Of a stretch of DNA of 64,000 nucleotides, positions 10,102-21,241 are shown one piece after another. The notes beneath the pieces are model-generated. The model was not told the DNA's origin and did no database searches. It saw nothing but the letters and a program-made list of their open reading frames with translations. The position numbers and the translations under genes were made by a program. Numbering within the stretch: position 1 is the stretch's first letter; every line of letters starts with the position of its first letter. Origin of the DNA: Rhabdophis nuchalis (taxonomy: Eukaryota > Chordata > Lepidosauria > Squamata > Natricidae); the NCBI GenBank assembly GCA_039707465.1, contig CM077644.1, forward strand, positions 184,524,962-184,588,961. Direction: 5' to 3'.

Positions 10102-10950
10102 ATGGCATCAAAATCAGAATTGGCAGGTTTGGAACAAAGAATGACATCAATGGAATCAGTGTTACAAGCTTTGGTGCAGGAAATTAAAGCTTTGAGAGAA
10201 GATAATAGCAGTTTCAAGAAGGATCTTTTGGAAACACGGAAACAAGTGCTGGAGAACACACAGAAGACTGAGGAGCTGGAAGGGGGGCTGGCTGGGGCAA
10301 AGGGAGAGCTTAAAAATGTTAACAGTGAGGTTGGAGAACTGACTGGGCATATGTCTAGGATGGATTTTGAAAGGATGTCATATTTTTTAAGATTTCGGAA
10401 CATTTCTGAAGAACCTGGTGAATGTCTTCCTGAACTCATGAGCACAATTTTAGCAGACTATTTACATAAACCTAAAGATGAGATCAGGGGGGACATTGAC
10501 CTAGTCTACAGAATAAACTCGACATATGCCAGGATAAATGAAGTACCCAGAGAGATACATATTAAATTTGTTAGAAGGTCAACCAGAGAGGGAATTTTGA
10601 AGGCGCAGAGAGGGGGGCCGCTAATTTACCAACAAAAGGAAGTCGCCATCTTGAAGCAGATCCCAAAAAAGATTAGAGAGATGAGAAGGAGGTATTCCTT
10701 CTTATCCAAAAAATTGTTTGACCACGGGACTTGGTTTAAGTGGGCGATGCCGGAAGGGATGTTGGTGTTCTGGGAAGGAGGGAGAGTTAGGATTAAAACA
10801 GTTGTTGAGGCGGAAGCCTTTCTTAAAAAACATTCCTCTGTCCTGGGGGAAGATTCGGGGGGGCAGGGGGGGCCACGGCTCCGCCCGCTGGGGACCAGGA
10901 AGGAGAAAAAGAAGATACAATTGCCAAGAGACTTAGATCGAAAAAATAAC
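10102..10950 (+). pseudogene. L1 ORF1p-like RNA-binding protein, C-terminally frameshifted
   Basis: ORF1p of L1 elements binds the element's RNA as a coiled-coil trimer and is needed for retrotransposition. Here the ATG has a strong context (ACCATGG). Residues 1 to about 85 are charged and heptad-like (coiled coil). About 92-180 correspond to the RRM-like domain (MSYFLRF...EIHIKFVRRST), and about 182-245 to the C-terminal domain (AILKQIPKKIREMRRRYSF, PEGMLVFWEGGRVRIKT). In a G-rich stretch near 10855-10870 a 1-nt indel shifts the frame, so the open frame runs on to 11094 instead of ending in the family's KRLRSKK, encoded in another frame up to about 10950. Otherwise it is intact and closely matches the 282-aa copy at 40703-41551. 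It was probably functional when inserted. Confidence 0.85.
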
Positions 10951-11224
10951 TTTGCTTTTTTATTAACATTGTATAACCTTTATATCTGGATGTTTGCACA
11001 CGACTGCCAGCATAGAATTGAGAATTTAGGAAGCATGCACTTATTTTCACCTCGTAGTATTTTTGAAAAATGTTTTTTTAATGTTTTATTATGAAGCCCT
11101 GGAAGGGCCAATGATCCCGACGCGAAAGTTCTCAAAATGTTTCTGTATCCCTTACCCTACCCTTTTGGAAAATTGTAAAAACCAATAAAACTTTTTCAAT
11201 ATAAAAAATATATATATAGAAACC

Positions 11225-11345
11225 TTTTAAAAATACATTAAATAATGGAGCCTGTCTTAAAACCTAGTTAAAATCCCTACTAAAAACCATATGAAACTAT
11301 AACATTTAAAACTATGCCAGTTTAGAAACTATGCCAGGCTGGCCG
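11225..11345 (-). mobile_element. L2 LINE 3' tail, second part
   Basis: This is the continuation of the L2 interrupted at 9255. It contains alternating AT-rich 3'UTR sequence and the CCAGGCTGGCC motif that lies at the ORF2 stop region in other L2 copies (compare 6270 and 32380). The 5' part is missing. Confidence 0.6.
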
Positions 11346-12352
11346 CACGCAATGATGCAATCTGCAAAGCTTGCTAAGTATGTTAAGTATGGATGTGGAA
11401 AAATTTACAATGCAAACTTGTTAAATTATACACATATCCCACTGTGGACTAAGTAATCCTTTATTTTAAAAATTCATATATAACAAACAGGAGGTCCATA
11501 CCACTATCTCCTCATACTCTTCCATGGTGCTACCTCTCTGTGTTGTACTATTTGGGGAGAGATGGCTGGCCACTTTTCTTCTCCATAATCAACTTTCCTA
11601 ACCTTTCATTGTATTGACCTGCTGGTTAAACTTGTGATCTTTTTCAAAGGGTCATACAATTTTCTTTGATCTCTATTAAAATATAAGGCAGAAGAAAGCA
11701 ATTGTTGTTTATCCTTTCATCCAAAAACACAAATCTATAACAAGCTGTAGGAAGCTCTTGCCTGCAGTTCTTCAGCACTGGGAATTCATCATGTTCATAT
11801 CATAGAGAGTATGAAACTACTTAGTTTTTTAATTCCTCTTTAAGCCCTCAAACTGGCATCTGTCAGCAATTATTTTCAATTAAGTTCCACATTCAGCTGC
11901 ATCTTATATGCAGAACATTTCTCTGTCCAAAATATTTCAGTATTCAACTTCATTAGATGGCCCCTGAATAAGTTCTCTCTACCAATTTTATTCATGCTCT
12001 GCCTATGTTCATGTATCTATATCAAATCCCATTTATTAATTCTCCCAAATTATATACTTTCAACTCCTAGAAACTGCCCTGATAGAGAGAACCTTTACTA
12101 GATTTTCAAATTACACAGAAAAACAGAAATGAAGATTGTAATAAAGCAGGAGACAAGGCATTTGATTGTTTATTTGATAAGAGGTCACCTTTTCCATTAG
12201 AAGAAAAGTGTAAAGAAAGTATTTTAAAGATACTCTGTCTTGGTTAACTTATTTTAACCACACTGGGAATTTACCACTTTCAGGATTCTGTATATGTGTC
12301 AAATTTGCATTGAAAATACTTTTCTGAAATTTGTATCATTCTTCCTTCCTTG
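11346..12352. other. Unannotated AT-rich sequence
   Basis: No gene or clear repeat recognised. Confidence 0.5.
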
Positions 12353-12353
12353 T

Positions 12354-12560
12354 AGAGGTGGTATTCAGCAGGTTCTGACCAGTTTTGGAGAACCAGTAGC
12401 AGAAATTTTGAATAGTTCAGAGAACTGGTAAATACCATCTCTAACTGACCCCATCCCCATCTATTCTCTGCCTCCCGACTCCCAGGTGGTTGTGAGGGAA
12501 TGGGGATTTTGCAGGATTCTTCCCCTGGAGTGGGGAAGTCCAGAGAAGACTAAGGCTAAA
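12354..12560. mobile_element. Fragment of CAGTGGTGGG-family hAT
   Basis: The end AGAGGTGGTATTCAGCAGGTTC is a mutated form of the CAGTGGTGGGATTCAG terminus. It is followed by family-typical AGAACCAGTAGCAG and AGAACTGGTAAATACCA blocks. No matching right end or TSD could be found, so the copy is truncated or badly decayed; its right limit is approximate. Confidence 0.55.
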
Positions 12561-13432
12561 AGGATAATCTGAGGACTATAATTTTAATCTTGTGAAGACA
12601 GTTATGTTTAGCCTGGCAAAACAAGATGATTGGGCTTAATAATGTAGCAATTTTCAAATATCTCAAAGATGTAAGAAAGAGGTCAAAGTCCTGTTTCCAT
12701 TCATTGCCTTAGAATGCCATAATAATGTATATAAAATGAAGCAACTGAACAAGAGTGTTGTGTAGTACTGAGGCCGGTACACCAGGAGTAACCCACCATA
12801 TCCATACACCAATAACAAGTTCTCACTTCCAGCTCTCTGCAGCACTAATGTCTTTGAAGCCATTAAGACTACCCAGATATCCACTACCTAAATCCCATGC
12901 ATTTGATTGTGGCTGAGATCCCACTTGAAATACAGATGGGTGCATTCTGATGGAACACTACTTCCTGATCTGTTTTGGTCTTATTTGTATATATGGCATG
13001 ACTGCCGCTTTATCCATATGATCACAGATGAAACCAGATTTGGTATTATCCACCATAAAATTGAGCAGCAACAGTAGGAGGCCAGGACCAGTGAAAATGC
13101 ATTGTGCCAATTTATCAGTCCCAACTGGATCATATTGTGGCACTACACTTACCAGAAATATTTTGCTGCCCATTTCAAGCCAAGCTCTCTGATCAAAAAC
13201 AACACATAAAACACCACCTTTTTCGGTGTTTGAAATGCCTAATAAATCTTTTTTAAAACAATCAGGTCATTGGATCCAGACTTCTTTTCTACAGTATGTA
13301 TTGAATTAAAATTTAAATGCTCTTTTCTATGTATTCTAAATATGTGTTTTCACAGTTAATGAATATCAGATAACCCATAATTTGTAGGGTCATTGTTTCA
13401 GATATATTTATTATATATCAGAGAAATAGAAT
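12561..13432. other. Unannotated sequence
   Basis: No gene or clear repeat recognised. Confidence 0.5.
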
Positions 13433-13732
13433 GATCACAGCAGTGGTGGGTTGCACTTACCTTCACTACTGGTTTGCTGGTCATGTGCGTGGGTGTTCTG
13501 TTCGTGCATGTGCCTGACTTGCACTGTACATGTGTGCACAATCCACTGCCCCTGTGACAACAAGCTGATTGTTGGGGCTCGCGCAGGTGCCACATGCTGT
13601 GCACGTGTGTGCAATTTGCCTTTTGCATAAAAGTAAGGTGACCAGATTTTAACATTGGTAAAGTGGGACACCATTGACCGAGGGTGGGGGGGGGGGTTTC
13701 TTGATTAAAAATTTAGTCTATATGCCATAGCC

Positions 13733-13867
13733 CAGGGGTCTGCAAAGTCGGCTCTTTTAAGACTGGTGGAGTTCAACTCCCAGAACTCCCCAGGCAGCTA
13801 TGCTGGCTGGGGAACTCTGGGAGTTGAAGTCCACCAGTCTTAAAAGAGCCGACTTTGCAGACCCCTG
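13733..13867. mobile_element. Inner palindromic hAT MITE
   Basis: This 135-bp near-perfect palindrome with ends CAGGGGTCTGC / GCAGACCCCTG is the same family and length as 4981-5115. TSD CCATAGCC is perfect (13725-13732 and 13868-13875) with a central TA. It is the third level of nesting and so the youngest insertion of the three. Confidence 0.92.
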
Positions 13868-14120
13868 CCATAGCCCATTATCCACAACCCAAGGCAACTC
13901 AAGGGCGATGGGAAGGGTCGCCTTTGGCATTTTGTAATGCAAAAGGGAGGCCGACCACCCTCCCACCCTCCTTCTCTCGCCACTGTGCACTATGGGATTT
14001 GAATGCCAATGGGGCCGCAGCTGGGGAGGATGGGGCCTGTAGTCCCACGCCCCGCAGGGCAGAGCAGCCCCCACCTCCTCGCATTGCGTCCCTTGGTCCT
14101 TCCTCCACACCTAGGATGTG

Positions 14121-14250
14121 GGTCTTGGATTTTGGGCACATTGTGTAAGTTAGCTTATTTGAGGCACGCTGATTCAAATATTGCTGTCATTTCACACAAT
14201 TAAAGATGTGATTATTGCTTTCAAACACAAATCTCCTGTCTACGTTTCAA
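14121..14250 (+). repeat. 130-bp duplicated segment, copy inside the hAT
   Basis: By eye this aligns without gaps to 14985-15114 with six mismatches (about 95% identity). It starts GGTCTTG and ends TTTCAA. Confidence 0.9.
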
Positions 14251-14984
14251 GTCCAGGGTGCCGGTCGACGCATCCTTGAACATCCCGGCAAGGTTGAAAC
14301 AGGTCCTGGCTAGGCCCTGCATGATACTCCCCAGCTTTGCAAGGCCGCCCTGCGGTGGTTGCCGTAGCAACGGGCTGGGGCCCCGCGCTGAGGTGCTGAG
14401 CAATGTCAATATCCCTGAGCGCGCGGGGAGAGTCCGAACTCAGCAGCACCCTCTGGTGATGTGGCGGCTCGCTGCAGAACCCAGCTAACAGACCTGAGTT
14501 TAAGGACTGATTAGCCAAGTGTGACTGGTCACCCAACGTATATTCCCTTCCCATTCTCCCGCCGTTCCCTAGCTTGTCGTGCATTCTTTCCAAAAATTGG
14601 GACTTTTTAAAAACGCTGCGGGATGCGGGGCAAATTGTTAAAAAGCGGGACTGTCCCACCAAAAGGGGGACATCTGGTCACCTTGCATAAAAGCAAGTGT
14701 AGAGCATGGGCGGGTGTGCAGGGCAAAAGAGCCACCATACTGGTTCGCTCTCAGCTGCTCCAGGCCACTACTGGTTCGGTAGAATCGGGCCAAACTGGCA
14801 GCAACCCACCTCTGGATCACAGGCAAACAAAAGTGGGGTGACTTCCTGACAGCTTCCATACTCACTGTCCTTATAGGAAGCTGGCAAGTAGTGTTAAAAA
14901 ACACAATCAACTGACTGTGACATTGTGGCACAGCACACCAAAGAAGCCACAACTTTGCCAAATTTCAATTCCACAGGAATCATG

Positions 14985-15114
14985 GGTCTTGCATTTTGGG
15001 CACATTGTGTAAGTTAGCTTATTTGAGGCACGCTGATTCAAATATTGCTGTCATTTCACCCAATTAAAGACGTGATTATTGCTTTCCAACACAAATCTCC
15101 TATCTACATTTCAA
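14985..15114 (+). repeat. 130-bp duplicated segment, copy outside the hAT
   Basis: Direct-repeat partner of 14121-14250. It lies about 160 bp beyond the TSD of the outer hAT. Nothing around it resembles a transposon terminus. Confidence 0.9.
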
Positions 15115-17119
15115 TGTTGCAAAACATTATCTAGTTAAATCCACTCATATCACTAATCTCATAACTAATCTCTAATCACTCTAATCACTCATATAACTAA
15201 TCTTTCTTCAACCAGATACCTTCCAAATATGGTATGAGTGCAATTCCCAGAAGTGCCAGCCAGCATATGTGAATTCCAACATATCTGGAGAGCATGAAAA
15301 TGAGGAAGGCTGCTTCCTTTTATATAATCTAAAGTTTAATGTTAGATTTATTAATTTGTTCGTAAAATTAAAAAAAATCTGAAGGTTTCACATTCACTGA
15401 GCAGTGAAGGAAAGTGCCACTGTATTGTTGATTCCTTGGTTGATTAATTGTGCCCTTTTTACTATATCATTGGCTCCTGAAACTTTTAAATTTATTTTTC
15501 TGAAATGAATCTGTTGAGTCTCCTATTTTAGGGCTAATCTTAAAACAGCTGCTATTGAAAGGCTAATGCATGTTTCTTTATATCCAAATGCAACAATACC
15601 AGTAAGCGTAGTGCTTTATAATACTTAGGTTAAATGAAAATATAATTTTGGAACTTATAAAATATCAGCAACACTTGTAGATTTTCCATGCAATATGATG
15701 AATAAACATTCAAATGTGTGTTCTGCTGAATTAATTGCTGATGAGTTTATCACACGCTTGTTAAACAAATGCCACATGAATAAGCATTATAATAAAATCA
15801 GAATCATAACTTCCCAAATGTAATTTTATATTATCATATAAATTTAATTCACTGTTATAATAGTTTTCTCAAAGTTTCATCCTTTACATTAAAAAAAAAG
15901 TTTTGGAAAGGCAGTAAGCCAACATATAGCACAAAAGTGCAGATAGATAGATAGATGAAGCAGTTTGGTTTTTTATTTATTATATTTTTCCAGAGAAGCT
16001 ACTAAATGTGATCCATTGTGTACATGCAACATAATCATTATATTCTTATTCATTGTGTGACAAACATATCTGAGAAATCAGTTCTCCTAATAATAAATTA
16101 AATTTATAGAATTGCAAAGAGAAACAAAGAAGATCCTGATAAGAACTGCAAAGACAACAATGGATGATAAGTGATTCCTGGAAAAAATATTCAATTATTC
16201 CAATCTTTCTATTACTTCTTTCTAGCAAATTTTCTTTGACGGGTATCAAAGTTTCCTTCTCCTTGTTTGTTTGAACACATCTAGCCTTGTTTACTATTCT
16301 TGTGAATTGCCATTAATTTCTGTCTAGTTTAACTTGTGTTTTGGATCCGCAGACACAGGCTTCTTCCAAGAAAATAAATAAATAGATAAGTCAGTGCTGC
16401 TTTTGATTACCTTTCTAAGCTGAAAGATATTTTGGATCTACTGAGATAGCAGGAGTTACTTGCTTCCACTAAATACAAATGTATCTTGGACTTCTTTCTA
16501 AGGTGTTAACTATAAATATTTTTCTAATTGATCAAACCTTGGCTCCTGAGGAACAATGGCATATATTTGGAATAGATTATCATTTGCCTGGAATAAAGCA
16601 GATGGCTCTGAATCCACACTGCTCTGATTCTGAGCCTTCATTAAGCTCTCAATTCCAATCAGTTTCTTGGTACTATGATGATCTGTGAATATTATCACCA
16701 TAGTAACTGCACCCAAAAAAGTTTGCACACCATTATTAGGATAATAAACATTATTGGGTCCAATGATTAACAAGCACCCTTAAAAACTTGTAATCCTTGC
16801 AATGAGATCAGTATGATTTCATTGCAAGGTCTTCTTTCAGCCTAGTAAATACTTCTGTATCAGGCATTGATAATCAGGTATGCTGCATTCAGGAACATCA
16901 TCATTCCTTACCAACACTCCTTCGCTTTGTGCAACAATTTATATACTGAATATGGTATCCATGGTCTCTATTCACAGGTATACACATACTTATATTTATT
17001 AAGTCAGATAAATTTAATAAATAAATAAATGTAAATCATGTAAAACCAGAAACATCACTAGCACCAAAATCACAAAACTTTCTTTGATTTACTTGGGCTA
17101 TGTTATGTGTGCAAATTCA
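15115..17119. other. Unannotated AT-rich sequence
   Basis: Two kilobases with no gene or clear element. A short GATA run lies at 15940-15955. Confidence 0.5.
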
Positions 17120-17330
17120 TTGGGGAAGGAAGTGATGGTAGGAATGGTTAGTGGATCAAGAAGAAGGGGAAAGCAAAGAACTAATTGGCCTGATTCAATC
17201 AAAACTCATCTGCAAAGATGAATATCCAACAACTGAAAGAAGCTGTGCTTGATAGGGTAGTATGAAGAGCGCTTGCCTATAAAGTCGCCATGACTGAACA
17301 ATTAAAACTAACTAACAAATAAATAAACAA
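17120..17330 (+). mobile_element. Likely Bov-B (RTE) LINE 3' end
   Basis: The stretch resembles the Bov-B 3' end: AAAGTCGCCATGACTGAACAA corresponds to its GTCGC...CACGACTGA block, followed by an ACTAACTAAC-AAATAAATAA tail. Upstream sequence is too diverged for me to identify protein. This is a family-level call only. Confidence 0.45.
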
Positions 17331-18489
17331 GTATCTGAATGGTTGTTTCCATCTATTCTAACTGAATTGACTTTTGTTCCCAAATTATGGGGACTTTAAA
17401 AATATGTATATTTTGTTCCCATATAAATAAGTAATTGATTTACATTTTTATGCTGATTCATGTGTCAGAACTTTGCTGGGAAAAACTTACATTTCATATT
17501 TAAGTAAATTTGTAATTACATCACTATTTTCTGCTCAGGTTCATTTCAAATGGATAAGCCTAACTCCTCTTAATGTTGAGAATTAGGGCACACTAGCCCT
17601 ATCACCTCCAGGCAGATGCTATTACAAACACAGGCTTACTTATCATAATACAGCACTTACCTATTAAGATTAGAAATTAGTATTTGCTATTTGGACCACC
17701 ACAAAATAATTGATTAATATATACCTATGTATATACCATTTCATATCAAAGAAAGGATTATATTTCCAAATAAACAAGATATTTTGCATTCCTTACCCAG
17801 AACAAGATTCTTTGGAGGAAGTAGCATAAATGAGAATGAAGAAATAGCCATCTGGAGATGATGTTGTTGTCAGCTTTGACTGTTGCATTCTGTTCTGGGG
17901 TAATGTATATTTTAATTTGTATTGTGCATGCATGCACATGTATGCATGTGCACATATCCATTACCACTTGGCATGTGGGATTCTTATACAGAAAGAATTT
18001 TACAAAACTTCATCTAAATGAAGAGATTTTTCTTCATTCTAATTTATTATTGCTCTTAACATTCTGGTCTGACTAGGAATTACATCTAATTTCAATGAGT
18101 TTCGTTTATTCCTAATGCAGATGGATTTTAACTTATTCTACTTCATTTCAACCTGTAACTAAGTCGTATTTGCTCCTTCTTATTTATCTCACTGAAATTT
18201 CATCCTATTAACTTCCACCCAATTCTTTAATCTTTCAGGATATTTAATAATCCCTTGCTTATTAGAGTGTGATCTGCATTACTGCCACATCATTATGTGA
18301 AGGTATGCAAGCCACATATTACAACCTATGTGATAGCTTGGTGATAGACAGACGTAGACATACAGACAGATAGATATTAAACTAATTATGGAGATGCATC
18401 AACAGCATTATTTTTATCTAGATGTTTCTGAATAACTGACTTTAAAAAAACATCCATTTCACATTGCACACCTGGTAAAATTCATTATG
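17331..18489. other. Unannotated AT-rich sequence
   Basis: No gene or clear element. A CATG-rich patch lies at about 17925-17955. Confidence 0.5.
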
Positions 18490-18745
18490 GTGTTCATATA
18501 TAAAGGTAAAACTTTTCCCTGTCCAGTTGAATTCAACTCAGGCGGATGATGCTGATCTCTATTTCTTAGTTGAGGGAACCAGCATTGTCTGAAGATGTTT
18601 CCATGGCCATGTGGCCATGTATGCCAAGACACACAGAACACTGTTACCTTTCCACGGAAATGGTAACTATCTACTTGCATTTGCATGCTTTCAAATTACT
18701 AGGTTTGACAGGAGCTGGGGCAAGTAACAGGAACTCATCCATATA
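18490..18745 (-). mobile_element. tRNA-derived SINE (ACCTTT-tail family), degraded
   Basis: Shares ordered blocks with 61447-61795: the AAAGGTAAAA tail end, CCAGCATTGTCTGAAGATG, ACTGTTACCTTTCCA, TACTTGCATTTGCATGCTTT and GGGGCAAGTAACAGG. The tRNA head end is missing or beyond recognition. Confidence 0.65.
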
Positions 18746-19185
18746 TACTTCTTAATCTATTAATGTTTAGAAAGACACTTAGCATTCTCATGCATTCATG
18801 TTCTAATGTTACTGTGATACTGTAGAGAAATGTTATAGCTCCACTGAGTGATTGTGGGAAGGGAAACATAAGTCATGAATATGAGTTGGTCAGGAAACAG
18901 CCAAACTGTACTCCACTCAACTTTGCATATGTTTAGAACACAACCAGAAATTGTTGAAAGGAAGCATGTCATAGATATAATCCAGACCTACTTCTGCCAG
19001 AGCTGGTAATATGGATCCAACTCATTTTTTTGCTGAACTTCATCAACAATTAGCTAATCAACATAGGGTAACACATTTGTTTTGGAGACTTGTCTATAGT
19101 TGGCTGCAAATAATGTATCCGCTTTTAAAAAAGCAACCAACCTGAAACCAAAATAATTGAGAGAATTTAGTTCAACATTCTAGAG

Positions 19186-19266
19186 CAGGGGTCTCCAACC
19201 TTTGCAACTTTAATTCTGGGAGCTGAAGTCCTTCAGACTTAAAGTTGCAAAGGTTGGAGACCCCTG
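19186..19266. mobile_element. Palindromic hAT MITE, short form
   Basis: 81-bp inverted repeat with ends CAGGGGTCTCCAACCTTTGC / its complement. Perfect TSD TTCTAGAG (19178-19185 and 19267-19274), with central TA. The same TSD sequence flanks the element at 31292. Confidence 0.92.
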
Positions 19267-19523
19267 TTCTAGAGGAATCATTCTCTATATAAGTTTTATT
19301 GTTTTCTGGTTTGTCTTCTTAGCAAAGTTGATCAAGAAGATATTCACCATACTGGATATTATTCTTATCAAGTGCAAAGATGCCAACTGACACCTGAATG
19401 AAACTTCTCCTATCCATTATCCAAAAATGTAAGTGTGAAACCATAGGAGGATGCTTTTTCCAGCTAGCTAATGGAATGGAGAAGAGAAATGTATGTATTA
19501 AATCTAAAATGATATGCATGGTC

Positions 19524-19551
19524 GATGATGATGATGATGATGATGATGATT
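19524..19551 (+). repeat. GAT microsatellite
   Basis: Nine GAT units in a row. Confidence 0.9.
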
Positions 19552-19634
19552 AACAAGTCAGAAAGAGAGAGAGAGAGGATATGTTGTAGGTACTTTTAGG
19601 TCTGCTAAGAGAATCTGCTAAGATTGATTTGATT

Positions 19635-19965
19635 GGCACTTTCCAATGCCTCCGAGGTTGCCACAAAGAAGAGGGAGTCAAGCTGTTTTCTAAGGCACCT
19701 GAAGGCAGGACAAGAACCTATGGATGGAAACTAATCAAAGGGAGAAACAACCTAAAATTAAGAAGAAAATTATTCAGTGGAACAACTAGATAGAATAATT
19801 ATTCAGTGGAACAACTTGCCTACAGAAGTTGTGAATGCTCCAACACTGGAAGTTTTTAAGAAGAGATTGAACAGCCATTTGTTTGAAATGGTATAAGGTT
19901 TCCTGCCCTAGCTGGGGGTTGGACTAGAAGATCTTCAAGGCCCCTTCCAACTTTGTTATTCTGAT
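19635..19965 (+). mobile_element. CR1/L3-type LINE, 3' end
   Basis: The copy aligns with the 3' end of the CR1 ORF at 49023-49832. It has the KEEGVKLFSK, GRTRTYGWKLIK and NLPTEVVNAPTLEVFKK-like coding blocks, then GAAATGGTATAAGG at the stop and the 3'UTR GGGGGTTGGACTAGAAGA...CCTTCCAACT. Part of the coding sequence (TTATTCAGTGGAACAACT) is locally duplicated at about 19768-19818. The 5' part is missing. Confidence 0.82.
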
Positions 19966-20559
19966 CTGGATGATAGAATTGGTCCTTCCTTCTAAAGATC
20001 CTAAATGAATCATTGGTATTGAAAAAGTAGAAATACATTTCTTTTCTCTTTTGTCTCTCTCACACACATATACAGTATAAACACTTTGGAAAACTTAATG
20101 GGTATAAAATATAAATCCTCAAGTTTAAATATAGGTTTTTTAAAGCTTTCTGAAATAATGTCTAGTGCTAAATAGAAGCAACTGAAGACCAATTTTATCC
20201 TACTTAAGATTAACAGCCTTAATATTTTAATTATATTTTTTTCAGAACACATTATTGAATTTTGTGTGCTTCATTTTCTTTACAGACAAAATGTTCTTCA
20301 GTAAAAACAGATATTTATACCGATAAATACACAGGCATACAAGGAAGTCTTCTTATTTAAAATGTACTTAACAAAATGATACAATGCAGATTTTTTTAAC
20401 CATGCTATTATTTTTTAATGAAGATAATAAGAACTTTCAAATATAGTTAAACTATTTGCACACATGTTATAGTTCTTTAGGAAGTATGAAATGCATAAAG
20501 TTACATTTTTAACTTTCTTGAAGGAAATAAAGCAAGCTAAATAAATAAATGAAACTCTT
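19966..20559. other. Unannotated AT-rich sequence
   Basis: No gene or clear element recognised. Confidence 0.5.
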
Positions 20560-20735
20560 CCTGTCTTATGTTGCTTTTAAGCTGAGGAATTCTTTCTTTT
20601 TTATTTATTTTTTATGTCACTGTAAATTGGCTCAGAAATAGTATACATACTGATTAGTTTTTACTCTGTTAGCCATCCAGAGTCATGTATATGAGATGGA
20701 CAAGCTATAAATTTGTTAAATACATTAAATGAATA
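20560..20735 (+). mobile_element. Degraded LINE 3' tail
   Basis: The block GTTAGCCATCCAGAGTCATG...GAGATGGACAAGCTATAAAT resembles the GCCGCCC-AGAGTC...GGCGG-TATAAAT 3' ends shared by several vertebrate LINEs and SINEs. The family cannot be assigned. Confidence 0.4.
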
Positions 20736-21015
20736 ATTAAGTAGCAGTTTTCAGTAGGATTAAGGATAGCATTGCATGGAAAGTGAAAGATGAAATAGGC
20801 ACAGAAATGACTGCTTGCTATTAAATGGATTTGATTTAATCTTCATTAGTGCCATAAGTCAAATCCCATCTGTGATCATTTCTATATTAGCAATTTACAG
20901 TATGTGCCATATAGCCTTCCATGCTGCTATGGAATTTTGGGATCGAGATCCCACTATTGAAAAATAAATGTGTGATATTTGTGAACTATTTATTTAAATA
21001 TTAGTCCATCCCCCC

Positions 21016-21017
<2 letters not shown>

Positions 21018-21050
<33 letters not shown>
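21018..21050 (+). repeat. TG microsatellite
   Basis: About 16 TG units. Confidence 0.95.
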
Positions 21051-21054
<4 letters not shown>

Positions 21055-21083
21055 GTCAAAGCACCTGGTATGCCCAAATATGG

Positions 21084-21185
21084 GAGGGAGCATACTGCTT
21101 CCCTTTAGCCTTTCAGCTCCACCCTAGGAGCCTTCCAGGCAGGAAACCATTTTTGTGTTGCAATTGTGCTGATAGATAAATAAAT
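21084..21185 (-). mobile_element. Tail fragment of the hammerhead-bearing repeat family
   Basis: GGGAGGGAGCATACTGCTTCCC...GCCTTTCAGCTCC matches the reversed tail block found at 48860-48905 and 50015-50055. It is followed by a GCTGATAGATAAATAAATAAA end. No tRNA-like head or hammerhead is present here. Confidence 0.55.
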
Positions 21186-21200
21186 AAAGGAGACAAATGC

Positions 21201-21241
21201 AACACACACACACAAACACATGCGCGTGTGCACACACACAC
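21201..21241 (+). repeat. CA-rich microsatellite
   Basis: Interrupted CA repeat. Confidence 0.9.

Larger units (their letters stand above)
9256..11213 (+). mobile_element. Complete ORF1-only L1-like (half-L1) element
   Basis: This 1958-bp insertion is flanked by an 11-bp TSD, ATATAGAAACC (9245-9255 and 11214-11224), inside an L2 tail. It consists of a GC- and CpG-rich 5'UTR of about 850 bp, one ORF related to L1 ORF1 (10102-~10950), and a 3'UTR of about 250 bp. The 3'UTR ends in AACCAATAAAACTTTTTCAA followed by an A/T-rich tail. There is no endonuclease or reverse-transcriptase ORF. A second complete copy at 38690 has almost the same length (1955 bp) and the same order of parts, so loss of ORF2 is a property of the family and not of this copy. 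It must have been mobilised by a partner L1. Confidence 0.87.
13634..14685. mobile_element. Middle nested hAT element (AAGGTGACCAG family)
   Basis: Ends TAAGGTGACCAGAT and ATCTGGTCACCTTG are inverted repeats flanked by a perfect 8-bp TSD, CATAAAAG (13626-13633 and 14686-14693). The element is 1052 bp including an inner MITE. Its interior has two unusually GC/CpG-rich stretches (about 13900-14110 and 14250-14480), unlike the AT-rich surroundings. It also has a 130-bp block, 14121-14250, that recurs outside the element at 14985-15114. I recognise no transposase frame. The GC-rich parts could be captured host sequence. Confidence 0.85.
13441..14814. mobile_element. Outer hAT element (CAGTGGTGGG family) hosting nested insertions
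   Basis: Termini CAGTGGTGGGTTGC and GCAACCCACCTCTG are inverted repeats. The TSD GATCACAG is perfect (13433-13440 and 14815-14822). Without its insertion the element would be about 310 bp. It is interrupted by a second hAT at 13634-14685. No transposase is encoded. Confidence 0.88.

Noticed and set aside
10089..10445. 118-codon minus-strand frame
   Set aside because: Antisense shadow of the L1-like ORF1.
14240..14662. 140-codon minus-strand frame as hAT transposase
   Set aside because: No transposase motif and low-complexity composition. It lies in the GC-rich cargo region of a non-autonomous element.
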